From JAJVHZ01 sp041395385 (GTDB lineage: Bacteria > Pseudomonadota > Gammaproteobacteria > JAJPIJ01), in NCBI GenBank assembly GCA_041395385.1, contig JAWLAN010000006.1:248001-312000 (forward strand): 64,000 bases of DNA, read 5' to 3'. The translations under genes and the position numbers were made by a program. Position 1 is the first letter of the stretch; each line of letters opens with the position of its first letter. The notes under the pieces are model-generated. The model did no database searches, was not told the DNA's origin, and was given only the letters and a program-made list of their open reading frames with translations. This document shows positions 56,860 through 64,000 of this stretch, piece after piece.

Positions 56860-57489
56860 ATGACTGGACCAATCGCCCGGCCCCTCCTGCTTGCCCTGCT
56901 GTGCGGCATGGCCGGTGCCGGCGCCGCCGAGTCCACTGCGAACGATGACCCGCAGGCGCTGGTCAACGAGACCATCGAGGAAGTGCGCGCGGCCGTGCTT
57001 CGCGACAAGGCGGCCATCGAGAGCGATCCCAACCGCGCGTTGGCGGTCGTCGACGAGATCGTCTCGCCGCACGTCGATGCGACGCGATCCGGCAGGCTGA
57101 TCATGGGCAAGCACTGGCGCACGGCGACGCCGGAGCAGCGCCAGCAGTTCATCGACCTGTACAGGCGCCTGCTGCTGCGCACCTACGCCATCCATGTGAG
57201 CGACTACACCGACGTCGCGGTCAGCTACCTCTCGACCATACCCCTGGGCGAGGAAGGCAACGAGGCCGTCGTGCGCACCCGCGTGACGCGGCCGGGCAAG
57301 GACCCCGCCAACGTGGACTACCGTATGACCCGCACCGAGTCGGGCTGGAAGGTCTACGACGTCGTGGCCAACGGCGTGAGCATCGTCGTCTCCTTTCGCT
57401 CCGGCGTCGATGCCGAGATCCAGCAGTTCGGTATCGACGGCCTGATCAGCCGGCTGGCCGAGCGGGTTCAGCGGCCGCTCACGAATTGA
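56860..57489 (+). CDS. MlaC-like phospholipid-binding periplasmic protein
   Basis: 209 aa. Signal peptide MTGPIARPLLLALLCGMAGA followed by the MlaC/Ttg2D fold: VDEIVSPHVDATRSGRLIMG, LGKHWRTATPEQRQQF-type helix (GKHWRTATPEQRQQFIDLYR), YRMTRTESGWKVYDVVANGV, SIVVSFRSGVDAEIQQFGID. It normally works with MlaFED, but no ABC genes are adjacent here, so it is an orphan copy. Start 56860 opens the signal. Confidence 0.88.
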   Translation: MTGPIARPLLLALLCGMAGAGAAESTANDDPQALVNETIEEVRAAVLRDKAAIESDPNRALAVVDEIVSPHVDATRSGRLIMGKHWRTATPEQRQQFIDLYRRLLLRTYAIHVSDYTDVAVSYLSTIPLGEEGNEAVVRTRVTRPGKDPANVDYRMTRTESGWKVYDVVANGVSIVVSFRSGVDAEIQQFGIDGLISRLAERVQRPLTN

Positions 57490-57540
57490 GCCCCCGGCTC
57501 AATTTGTTCATCATACGCAGTGAATGACGGGAGACCACGC

Positions 57541-58827
57541 ATGAAGCATTCGAAGAACGAGCAGCTGATGGCCCGCAAGGCCGCCGCCACGCCCCGCGGC
57601 GTCGGCGTGATGGCCGGCTTCTTCGCCGACCGCGCCGACAACGCCGAACTGTGGGACGTCGAGGGCCGACGCTACATCGACTTCGCCGGCGGCATCGCGG
57701 TGATGAACGCCGGCCACGGCCATCCGCGCGTGGTAGCGGCGATCGAGGCGCAGCTGAAGCGTTTCACGCACACCTGCTACCAGGTCGTGCCCTACGAGAG
57801 CTACATCGCGCTCGCGGAGAAGCTCAACGCGATGACGCCGGGCGACCACGCCAAGAAGACGGCGCTGTTCTCCACCGGCGCGGAGGCCGTGGAGAACGCC
57901 ATCAAGATCGCGCGCGCGTACACCAAGCGCTCCGGCGTGATCGCCTTCGGCGGCGCCTTCCACGGTCGCAGCCTGTTCGCCGTGTCGCTCACCGGCAAGG
58001 TGCAGCCGTACAAAGCCGGCTTCGGGCCCTTCCCGCCTGAGATCTACCACGCGCCTTTCCCCCGCGAGCGCACCAGCCTCGAGGAGGTGAAGAAGGCAGT
58101 GCACCACATCTTCAAGGCCGACATCGAGCCCGGCCGCGTGGCCGCGATCATCTTCGAGCCGGTGCAGGGCGAAGGCGGCTTCAACGTGATCCAGGCCGAG
58201 GCGGTGACGTGGCTGCGGCAGCTGTGCGACGAGCACGGCATCGTGATGATCGTCGATGAGGTCCAGACCGGCTTCGGCCGCACCGGCAGGATGTTCGCGA
58301 TGGAGCACTTCGGCGTCGTCCCCGATCTGATGACCATCGCCAAGAGCCTGGCCGGCGGCGTGCCGCTGTCGGCCGTCACCGGCAAGGCCGAGATCATGGA
58401 CGCGCCGGCGCCCGGCGGGCTGGGCGGCACCTATGCCGGAAATCCGCTGGCGGTGGCCGCGGCGCACGCCGTGATCGACGTCATGCGCGAGGAGAAGCTG
58501 CCCGAGCGTGGCCAGGCGCTCGGCGACAGGCTGAGAGCCGTGCTGCAGGAGATGCGCGCAGCGGTACCGCAGATCGCCGACGTCCGCGGGCTCGGCGCGA
58601 TGGTGGCGGCGGAATTCAACCATGCCGGCACCGAGGAACCCGACGCGGACTTCGCGAAGAAGGTTCAGACCGAGGCGCTCGCGCGGGGGCTCATCCTGCT
58701 GACCTGCGGCGTGAACGCGAACGTCGTGCGATTCCTCTTCCCGCTGACGATCCAGGAACCGGTCTTCGAGGAGGCGCTGGACGCGCTGCGCGGCGCGCTG
58801 AGGGCAGCCGCGGGGCAGACATCCTAG
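57541..58827 (+). CDS. gabT: Class III aminotransferase, probable 4-aminobutyrate transaminase
   Basis: 428 aa PLP enzyme moving an amino group from GABA to 2-oxoglutarate. FAGGIAVMNAGHGHPRV, STGAEAVENAIKIAR, IFEPVQGEGGF, Asp239 in IVDEVQTGFGRTG, PLP Lys268 in TIAKSLAGG, and GGLGGTYAGNPLA. GGGAGA lies 8 nt before ATG 57541. Substrate could be another omega-amino acid. Confidence 0.88.
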   Translation: MKHSKNEQLMARKAAATPRGVGVMAGFFADRADNAELWDVEGRRYIDFAGGIAVMNAGHGHPRVVAAIEAQLKRFTHTCYQVVPYESYIALAEKLNAMTPGDHAKKTALFSTGAEAVENAIKIARAYTKRSGVIAFGGAFHGRSLFAVSLTGKVQPYKAGFGPFPPEIYHAPFPRERTSLEEVKKAVHHIFKADIEPGRVAAIIFEPVQGEGGFNVIQAEAVTWLRQLCDEHGIVMIVDEVQTGFGRTGRMFAMEHFGVVPDLMTIAKSLAGGVPLSAVTGKAEIMDAPAPGGLGGTYAGNPLAVAAAHAVIDVMREEKLPERGQALGDRLRAVLQEMRAAVPQIADVRGLGAMVAAEFNHAGTEEPDADFAKKVQTEALARGLILLTCGVNANVVRFLFPLTIQEPVFEEALDALRGALRAAAGQTS

Positions 58828-58842
58828 CGGCGGGGGCCGAGC

Positions 58843-59226
58843 TCAGCCCAGCAAGGGGATGCAGTCGGAGCTGCATCCGCGCCCGGTGGAGGACACCGGC
58901 CTGCCCGGCCGCTGCAGCACGCCGCGCGTCGGCGTGACAACGATGCGCGTGTCGGCGCCGGTGCCGGTCACGCGCCCTTCGCCGTCGATGAAGAGGCTGT
59001 AGCCCCCGGGCTCATGCGGCGGCCACAGCAGGCTGAGCAGCGGACGCGCGGCGACATTGGCCGCGCTGCGCGCACCGCAGCTCGCCAGGATGCGATCTCC
59101 CTGCCATTCGATCGATACCGCAACCGCGTGCGGCCGGCCGTCCTCTCCCTGGGTCAAGAGATACGGCGCGACGCCGAAACGCGCGCTTTCCGCGCGCACC
59201 TTGTCGGTGGCAGGCGTTGCATTCAT
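58843..59226 (-). CDS. Pyridoxamine 5'-phosphate oxidase-like small protein
   Basis: 127 aa. GVAPYLLTQGEDGRPHAVAV, ILASCGARSAANVAARPLLS and LLWPPHEPGGYSLFIDGEGR fit the split-barrel FMN-binding family. The C-terminus is Gly/Ser/Cys-rich and may be unstructured. It converges on the aminotransferase gene, with 15 nt between stops. Confidence 0.7.
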   Translation of the reverse strand: MNATPATDKVRAESARFGVAPYLLTQGEDGRPHAVAVSIEWQGDRILASCGARSAANVAARPLLSLLWPPHEPGGYSLFIDGEGRVTGTGADTRIVVTPTRGVLQRPGRPVSSTGRGCSSDCIPLLG

Positions 59227-59387
59227 TTCAATACCTCGAGGTCCGCCCGTAAACGCGAAAGTTCGTTGGGCTGGTGGGTGTCGTCAAACCCGCCAGGATT
59301 GACGAGAAGTCTACTCCAGTTCACGAGGCGCAGGTTGTCTCGACGAAACAGGTCATCAAAACGTCGCACATGGTCGAACGATGAGGT

Positions 59388-59921
59388 CTATGCCGCCAGA
59401 TCCTTGATGGCGACCAGGTCGAGCTCGCCGGCGGCACCCCATCCGCGCTGGCCGGCAGGGACGGCGGGACGGAACCGTTCATAGAGGTGGTAGGCCTCCG
59501 CGGCGAGCACCTTCGGCGGGCAGGAACCGGCGAGCGACTTCATCGCCTCGTACACCTCCGGCAGCGCGTCCTTGAACTTGCCCTCGAGATAGCGCTGCAC
59601 GCTCGCCGGGTCGGCGGGTTTCGCCTTGTCCAGCGCGCGCACGCCGTGCGCCGTATGGACCGCAGGCACCGCGCGATGCAGGAGATCGATGGTAAACGTC
59701 TCCGCCGGGCGCAGCCTCTGGCGCTGCTCCTTCACCTCTTTCGGTGTCGGCTGAAAGAGGCCGATGGACACGCCCTTGGCGTAGGCGTTCAGGCCCGCGA
59801 CCGCGCGGCACAGGGTAAGCGCCTCGTCCCAATCGAAGCCCAGGCGCTGCGCGACCACCGCCGCCCAGAGCGTGAGCACGGGGGCGCGGTTGATCTTGAT
59901 CGCCTTGCGGGCGCCTGCCAT
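59388..59921 (-). CDS. Conserved-looking hypothetical protein
   Basis: 177 aa, no signal or membrane segment. Start MAGARKAIKINRAPVLTLWA at 59921. RLGFDWDEALTLCRAVAGLN and a central Lys/Pro-rich stretch (PTPKEVKEQRQRL) are followed by YLEGKFKDALPEVYEAMKSL. I do not recognise the family with certainty. Confidence 0.75.
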   Translation of the reverse strand: MAGARKAIKINRAPVLTLWAAVVAQRLGFDWDEALTLCRAVAGLNAYAKGVSIGLFQPTPKEVKEQRQRLRPAETFTIDLLHRAVPAVHTAHGVRALDKAKPADPASVQRYLEGKFKDALPEVYEAMKSLAGSCPPKVLAAEAYHLYERFRPAVPAGQRGWGAAGELDLVAIKDLAA

Positions 59922-59953
59922 GCGGATTCCACCGATCGCGTTCGAGCTCCCAT

Positions 59954-60568
59954 TCAATCGTAGACCGGCGCGTCGCCTTCCAGCTCGGGATCCGAAAGCG
60001 GCTCGTCGCGAGTTCCCTCATCGCGCGGGGTCGCTTCGCACATGCCGAGCGCGCGCGTGATGGCCGCGTTCGAGCCGTCCAGTGGATACCTGCCGTAGAA
60101 GACCTGCGTCTGGCTGGGGATCCGGAATTCGAAGCGCGCCGACCGCCCTTGCATCAGTTCCTTCAGGATGGCGGCCTGCTCCTCGGGGGAGTAGATGTGC
60201 AGGGAGACCGCGTCGGAACCATATTCCGTTGCCACCGCCATGACAAACTCGTGCGCGGGCCGGTCGTCGACCCGGAGCCTGGTCGGCAACGCGCTCACGA
60301 TCCCGGTGGCGCTCTGCACTACGCCGAGGCTCAATATGATCGTGATGAGGAAACGGCCGCAATCCGGGGGGAAGAAGTCCACCGCCAGGACCGACTGGCC
60401 CTCCTCACCGATCGTGGCCGCACGTAACGCGGTCTCATCGCCCAGTTCCATGCGCTGGGAGAGCCAGTTCCCGGACACCTGCTGCTCGTAGACGTTGAAG
60501 TCCACCGCGCCGCAGTAGCTGCTGAGAAACAACAGAATGGCGCCGTGCCGCCAGCGTGTCCTCCGCAC
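59954..60568 (-). CDS. Hypothetical exported protein
   Basis: 204 aa. Likely signal peptide (HGAILLFLSSYCGA) followed by FNVYEQQVSGNWLSQRMELG and CGRFLITIILSL. The Asp/Glu/Pro-rich tail ends SDPELEGDAPVYD. No family recognised. Ends 32 nt before the next gene on the strand. Confidence 0.7.
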   Translation of the reverse strand: MRRTRWRHGAILLFLSSYCGAVDFNVYEQQVSGNWLSQRMELGDETALRAATIGEEGQSVLAVDFFPPDCGRFLITIILSLGVVQSATGIVSALPTRLRVDDRPAHEFVMAVATEYGSDAVSLHIYSPEEQAAILKELMQGRSARFEFRIPSQTQVFYGRYPLDGSNAAITRALGMCEATPRDEGTRDEPLSDPELEGDAPVYD

Positions 60569-60779
60569 GAGCCTCGCCCTTTTGTGCTTGAAGTAGGCTC
60601 AGTATACGTCGGTACGGGGGGACTGATGGGCAGAGGCGAGCCCGAGCGACGGGACCAGACGTGACGCACGCGCGGCAACACGGACGGCCGCCACCGCGGC
60701 GAGAGCCGGTGGATGCGTCAGGGCTCGCCGCCCGGGGCGCGCTTGCGCGCCATGCGCGGACTGAACCCGCGGATGACGC

Positions 60780-61043
60780 CTACTTGCAGGGCACCACCTT
60801 GCGGTAGGTATCGCGCGACCAGAGCTTCTGTCCGTCCGGCGTCTTGCCGTCCTCGTGCCACTTCTGCGTGACCTCCATGCAGAAGGAGCCGATGTCCTCG
60901 ATCGCCGGCCCGGTGTCCTCGGGCTGCTCGCCGCCGACCTGCACGTTCGGATCGGTGGAGCTGTAATCCGGCGTGATGGTGTTGCCGGCGCAGCCGCCCA
61001 GGGTCACCGCGCCAGCGATGATGAGCAGGGGATGATGTCGCAT
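60780..61043 (-). CDS. Hypothetical lipoprotein
   Basis: 87 aa. MRHHPLLIIAGAVTLGGCAG with lipobox LGGC, then an acidic linker and a Cys-containing C-terminal part (FCMEVTQKWHEDGKTPDGQK, ending VVPCK). GAGGAG upstream supports ATG 61043. Function unknown. Confidence 0.75.
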   Translation of the reverse strand: MRHHPLLIIAGAVTLGGCAGNTITPDYSSTDPNVQVGGEQPEDTGPAIEDIGSFCMEVTQKWHEDGKTPDGQKLWSRDTYRKVVPCK

Positions 61044-61398
61044 TGCTCTCCTCCTCGCGCCGTCCGGCGCATCGATGATCGATGCCCGAAGGTAGCATCG
61101 GGGCCGCGGCCCAAAGTGTGATCGAGGGCGCGGACGCGGACTCCGCGGGCGGTAATCCTTGCGCCCGCAAACCGTCGCGACGGGTGCGAGGACTCCGTTC
61201 ATGCGCGTGCCCGGGTTCGCGCGCATTTAAGGCTTTCTTAAGCGCAGCGCTCCGCTCTGCGCGTGAGCGCCACCGCGGCAGTGCCGAGCAGGGCCGATCC
61301 GTGCGCGGGCTGATGCTGCAGGTCGAAGTTCTCCATGCGAGCCGCATGGCACTGCATATACTCATCAATAGGAGTCGCCCGCCGCCGAGGAAACTGCC

Positions 61399-62616
61399 AT
61401 GAATCCGCCGGGGGTCAACAGCCGACACGCTGGTCCGTCTTCGGGCCTGCTGGGCGCGGCTTACCCCGCGGAGACCACCACGCGCACCGCCACGATCAGC
61501 GTGGAGATGCTGGACGGGCAGGACGGCGCCCTGCCGGACATCGAGCAGGAATGGGTCGAGTGCCTGCGGAGCGCCCCGGAGCACCAGCAGTTGTTCGGGT
61601 ATCACTGGTACTCCGCGTGGCTGCAGCACCTGGCGCGTGAGGACGAATGGACGGGCGAGATACGCCTGCTGCTGGCGCGCGACGGCGCGAAGAGACTGCT
61701 CGCCATCCTGCCGCTGGCGAAACGCCGCTTCCGCGGCGTGGTGTTCTGGGGGCTGGCCGGATACTACCAGCCGCACCGGGGCTACGTGTGCCTGGCCGAG
61801 CATCGGGGCGCAGTCTGCGCAGCGCTCGCGCGCGCGCTCCTGAAGATGCAGGGGTGGCGCGAGTGCCTGCGCTTCGGGCCCTATGACACGGCCTTCCCCG
61901 AACGCCGGCTGCTCGTGGAGGAACTTGCGCGGCGCTCCCGGCGCCTGTCGGCCTTCAACCTGGAACCCACGATCGTCGCCCGCGACATTCCGCAGTCCCT
62001 GGATGCCTATCACGAGATGGTGCGGAGCCACTCCTCGCTGTGGCGGGCGCGGAGCTACCAGAGGCGCATGGAGCGCGAAGGGAACGTGGAGATCCGGCGC
62101 TATCGGCAGCCCCTCGCCGATGAGTTGCGCGGAATGCTCGCGGACTGCGCCGTTGTCGAACAGAAGTCCTGGCTCGCATCCGACGGCGAGGCGCGACCGC
62201 GGTTCGTCTCGCCTGCCAGCCGGCGCTACTGGGAGCATGTCTGCGCGAAGCAGTTCGCGCCGCGGGACCAGCTCGACGTCTGGGTCGCCTACTTCAACGG
62301 CGATCCCGTCGCGTTCCGTTTTACCGTGACGACGGGCTCAATCCGATATGCCATCGCCAATCAATACGATCAGCGCTTCGAGAGATATCGCCTCGGTTGG
62401 GTCCTCTATCTTCACGACCTCGCGGACTGCGCCACCCGCGGCGTGCGCAGCATCGACATGGGCACCGGCAAGCTGAGCTACAAGGCGCACCGCGGCGGCA
62501 GGGAAGAGGCCATGAATCAGGTGTTCGTGGTGTGGCCGCCGGGGCCCGTTGGTCACCTCGCCACCGCGCTCGCGGCGCTCGGTCCCATCCACCGCCGCAT
62601 TCGTCGCCGGATCTGA
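61399..62616 (+). CDS. CelD/FemAB-like GNAT acyltransferase
   Basis: 405 aa, GAGGAAA before the ATG. GYHWYSAWLQHLAREDEWTG, LLLARDGAKRLLAILPLAKR, WRARSYQRRMEREGNVEIRR, LDVWVAYFNGDPVAFRFTVT, RYAIANQYDQRFERYRLGWV and IDMGTGKLSYKAHRG follow the same Acetyltransf_6 plan as 54283-55515. The two are paralogues, about 6 kb apart, on opposite strands. Probable role: acyl transfer onto a cell-surface glycan or lipid intermediate (inference). Confidence 0.85.
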   Translation: MNPPGVNSRHAGPSSGLLGAAYPAETTTRTATISVEMLDGQDGALPDIEQEWVECLRSAPEHQQLFGYHWYSAWLQHLAREDEWTGEIRLLLARDGAKRLLAILPLAKRRFRGVVFWGLAGYYQPHRGYVCLAEHRGAVCAALARALLKMQGWRECLRFGPYDTAFPERRLLVEELARRSRRLSAFNLEPTIVARDIPQSLDAYHEMVRSHSSLWRARSYQRRMEREGNVEIRRYRQPLADELRGMLADCAVVEQKSWLASDGEARPRFVSPASRRYWEHVCAKQFAPRDQLDVWVAYFNGDPVAFRFTVTTGSIRYAIANQYDQRFERYRLGWVLYLHDLADCATRGVRSIDMGTGKLSYKAHRGGREEAMNQVFVVWPPGPVGHLATALAALGPIHRRIRRRI

Positions 62617-62777
62617 GTAGCAGAGAGCGGAATTGCCGATCACGGCCCCAGGCGCCGTTCCGGTCGCGGACCTCCACGCGCAGGCTTGCCGCCGACACAG
62701 CGGCCGCGGTGCGGTTGACGGCTCTCGGGGCGCGCCCCTAACATCCTCCCGGCCAGTCGACCTGGGAGGGAGGTCCC

Positions 62778-63233
62778 ATGCACATCGGGGCGATCGTCGC
62801 GAGCAAGGGCGGTTCGGTGCACACCATCGAAGCGCATCAGACGTTGAGCGATGCGGTCGACCGCATGCTCGCGCTGCGGGTGAGCTCGCTGCTCATACTC
62901 GGCGAGGGCGGCAAGGCCGCCGGTATCATCACCGAGCACGACATCATCCGCACCCTGAAGCGCCTGCCCGAGGCCTGGAGAGGCACCCGCGTGGACGAGG
63001 TGATGACCCGTGATCTGTTCACCGCGAGCCCCGAGGATGAGCTCGGCGAGGTCATCGCGGCCATGACCGGGCGCCACATCCGCCATCTGCCGGTCGTGAG
63101 CGACGGGCGTATCGCGGGCGTGCTCTCGATCCGGGACCTGATCCGGGCAGCGATGGAGGAGCTGGCCCGGCACAACGAAATGATGAAGCGCTACATCAGG
63201 GAATGGCCGGAAAGCGGCGAGACGCCTGGCTGA
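62778..63233 (+). CDS. CBS-domain pair protein
   Basis: 151 aa. Two CBS motifs (residues ~8-60 with SLLILGEGGKAAGIITEHDI; ~75-128 with RHLPVVSDGRIAGVLSIRDL) and a short helical tail. Such proteins bind adenosyl ligands. GGGAGG lies before ATG 62778. No effector domain. Confidence 0.92.
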   Translation: MHIGAIVASKGGSVHTIEAHQTLSDAVDRMLALRVSSLLILGEGGKAAGIITEHDIIRTLKRLPEAWRGTRVDEVMTRDLFTASPEDELGEVIAAMTGRHIRHLPVVSDGRIAGVLSIRDLIRAAMEELARHNEMMKRYIREWPESGETPG

Positions 63234-63264
63234 GGCAACGGCGGCCGGGCGCGCGGCGGGAAGC

Positions 63265-63573
63265 CTAGGCCGCCATCCGCGCCGCGGGCGCGGCGATCGG
63301 GCGGTCGTCCTGATCGAACATCTGCAACTGGTTGTCGCGCGCGAAGCCGGTGACGAAGCTGAAGACGATCGGGTCCTGCTCCCTCAGCCGCGTGTCGATC
63401 ACCACGCAGCGGCTGTCCTCGGTCATCTTTATGGTCACGAACGGATTGAACGTCACCTGCCCGTGCGGGCCGTAGCTGGCCACGGCGTAATACAGACGCT
63501 CCGTCCAGTCGCTGGGCCGGAAGGTCCTGCCATCGGCGGTCTTGCCGTGGATGACGATCACGCGTGCATTCAT
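63265..63573 (-). CDS. DUF3579 family protein
   Basis: 102 aa. SDWTERLYYAVASYGPHGQV, CVVIDTRLREQDPIVFSFVT and FARDNQLQMFD are the family hallmark. The ATG at 63573 starts MNARVIVIHGKTADG. Function unknown. Converges with the CBS gene. Confidence 0.85.
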   Translation of the reverse strand: MNARVIVIHGKTADGRTFRPSDWTERLYYAVASYGPHGQVTFNPFVTIKMTEDSRCVVIDTRLREQDPIVFSFVTGFARDNQLQMFDQDDRPIAAPAARMAA

Positions 63574-63760
63574 AGGGTCGCGGTATCTATCGGCGCGCGA
63601 AGGCCAAAGTTCAGGCGGGACGGAGGGTTCTGCGAACTCGCGCACTCGCGCCGGAACCGCGGGCCGGCAATAGCGGTCATCTCATTTGGGGGCCTCGCGG
63701 CGATCACCCTCGGCCCGCGCCGAACGGCTTTTGAGTCCAGGAACCGCAAAGGAGGCAGCG

Positions 63761-64000
63761 ATGAGCTCGACGACGAGAGGGAATCACCCGGCGTCCGTAT
63801 CCGTAAAGTTCCGGTCGCCGCACGCGGCCCGCTGGCTGACGCTGGGGCTCGCGCTGGCCGCGCCGACGCTCGCGGCGCACGCCGGCGGCTCCAACTACGG
63901 CATCAGCCCCGGCGCTCGCGACATCGCCGGCCAACTCGCCGAATGGCTGGTGCCGACGCCGCAGTTCGCGCGCGACCCCACTCCGGCCCCGGACGGCCGG
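63761..64000 (+). CDS. Exported protein, start only (possible virginiamycin B lyase-like propeller)
   Basis: AAAGGAGG lies 7 nt before the ATG. A signal peptide (WLTLGLALAAPTLAAHA) is followed by ISPGARDIAGQLAEWLVPTP and PTPAPDGR at the window edge. EW-VPTP and APDG spacing resembles the first blade of Vgb/NHL-type beta propellers. Only 80 residues are visible. Confidence 0.55.
   Translation, partial: MSSTTRGNHPASVSVKFRSPHAARWLTLGLALAAPTLAAHAGGSNYGISPGARDIAGQLAEWLVPTPQFARDPTPAPDGR

Overview
The window looks like chromosome of a GC-rich, polar-flagellated gammaproteobacterium that also twitches with type IV pili. The grounds are the FleQ/FleS/FleR regulators (a Pseudomonas/Vibrio-type hierarchy), a Chp/Pil chemosensory operon, a gammaproteobacterial gltX-cysS pair and the tRNA set. 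VPLPA-type C-terminal sorting tails hint at the Chromatiales/Acidiferrobacterales neighbourhood, but I cannot place the genus.

Layout. 1-8751 (minus strand): fleR (cut by the left edge), fleS, fleQ, a small unknown gene, fliT, fliS, fliD, flaG and flagellin fliC. 8752-14705: a surface-glycan island between fliC and flgL. It holds a HAD-type gene and a glycosyltransferase-like gene (plus strand) and a CMP-sugar synthetase fused to an RraA-type aldolase domain (minus strand). All three, the 5' part of fliC and the 3' end of flgL carry frameshifts. 14706-25257 (minus): flgBCDEFGHIJKL. 25481-31053 (minus): a Ser/Thr kinase-HDOD fusion, a VPLPA-CTERM protein, two cyclophilins and a second Ser/Thr kinase with a receiver-like N-terminus. 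31317-40316 (plus): pilG-pilH-pilI-pilJ-chpA. 40401-44618: a copper/cytochrome neighbourhood (PCuAC lipoprotein, SafE-like membrane protein, cytochrome c5, copper-type TonB receptor). 45051-48560 (plus): gltX, cysS and tRNAs Pro, Arg, His, Lys. 48561-64000: mixed small genes, including a Popeye-like cNMP-binding membrane protein, a degenerate bacterioferritin, a second VPLPA-CTERM protein, two CelD/FemAB-like acyltransferases, MlaC, an aminotransferase, a CBS protein and DUF3579, ending in a truncated exported protein.

How the parts fit. GG-N10-GC sigma-54 elements lie before flgB, fleSR, the first island gene and the CMP-synthetase/aldolase gene. Sigma-28-like elements lie before fliC and fliS. 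This places the glycan island in the FleQ/RpoN flagellar regulon and suggests flagellin glycosylation. The most novel proposal is that the fusion protein both builds and CMP-activates a 2-keto sugar acid, with an RraA aldolase replacing the usual PEP-dependent synthase. The dense frameshifts confined to this island could be assembly error or true decay, and reads would decide. Other leads are a candidate small RNA with two CUCCUCC motifs upstream of gltX, an intrinsic-terminator-like hairpin in the leader of the copper-type TonB receptor, and two kinases flanking the motility loci.
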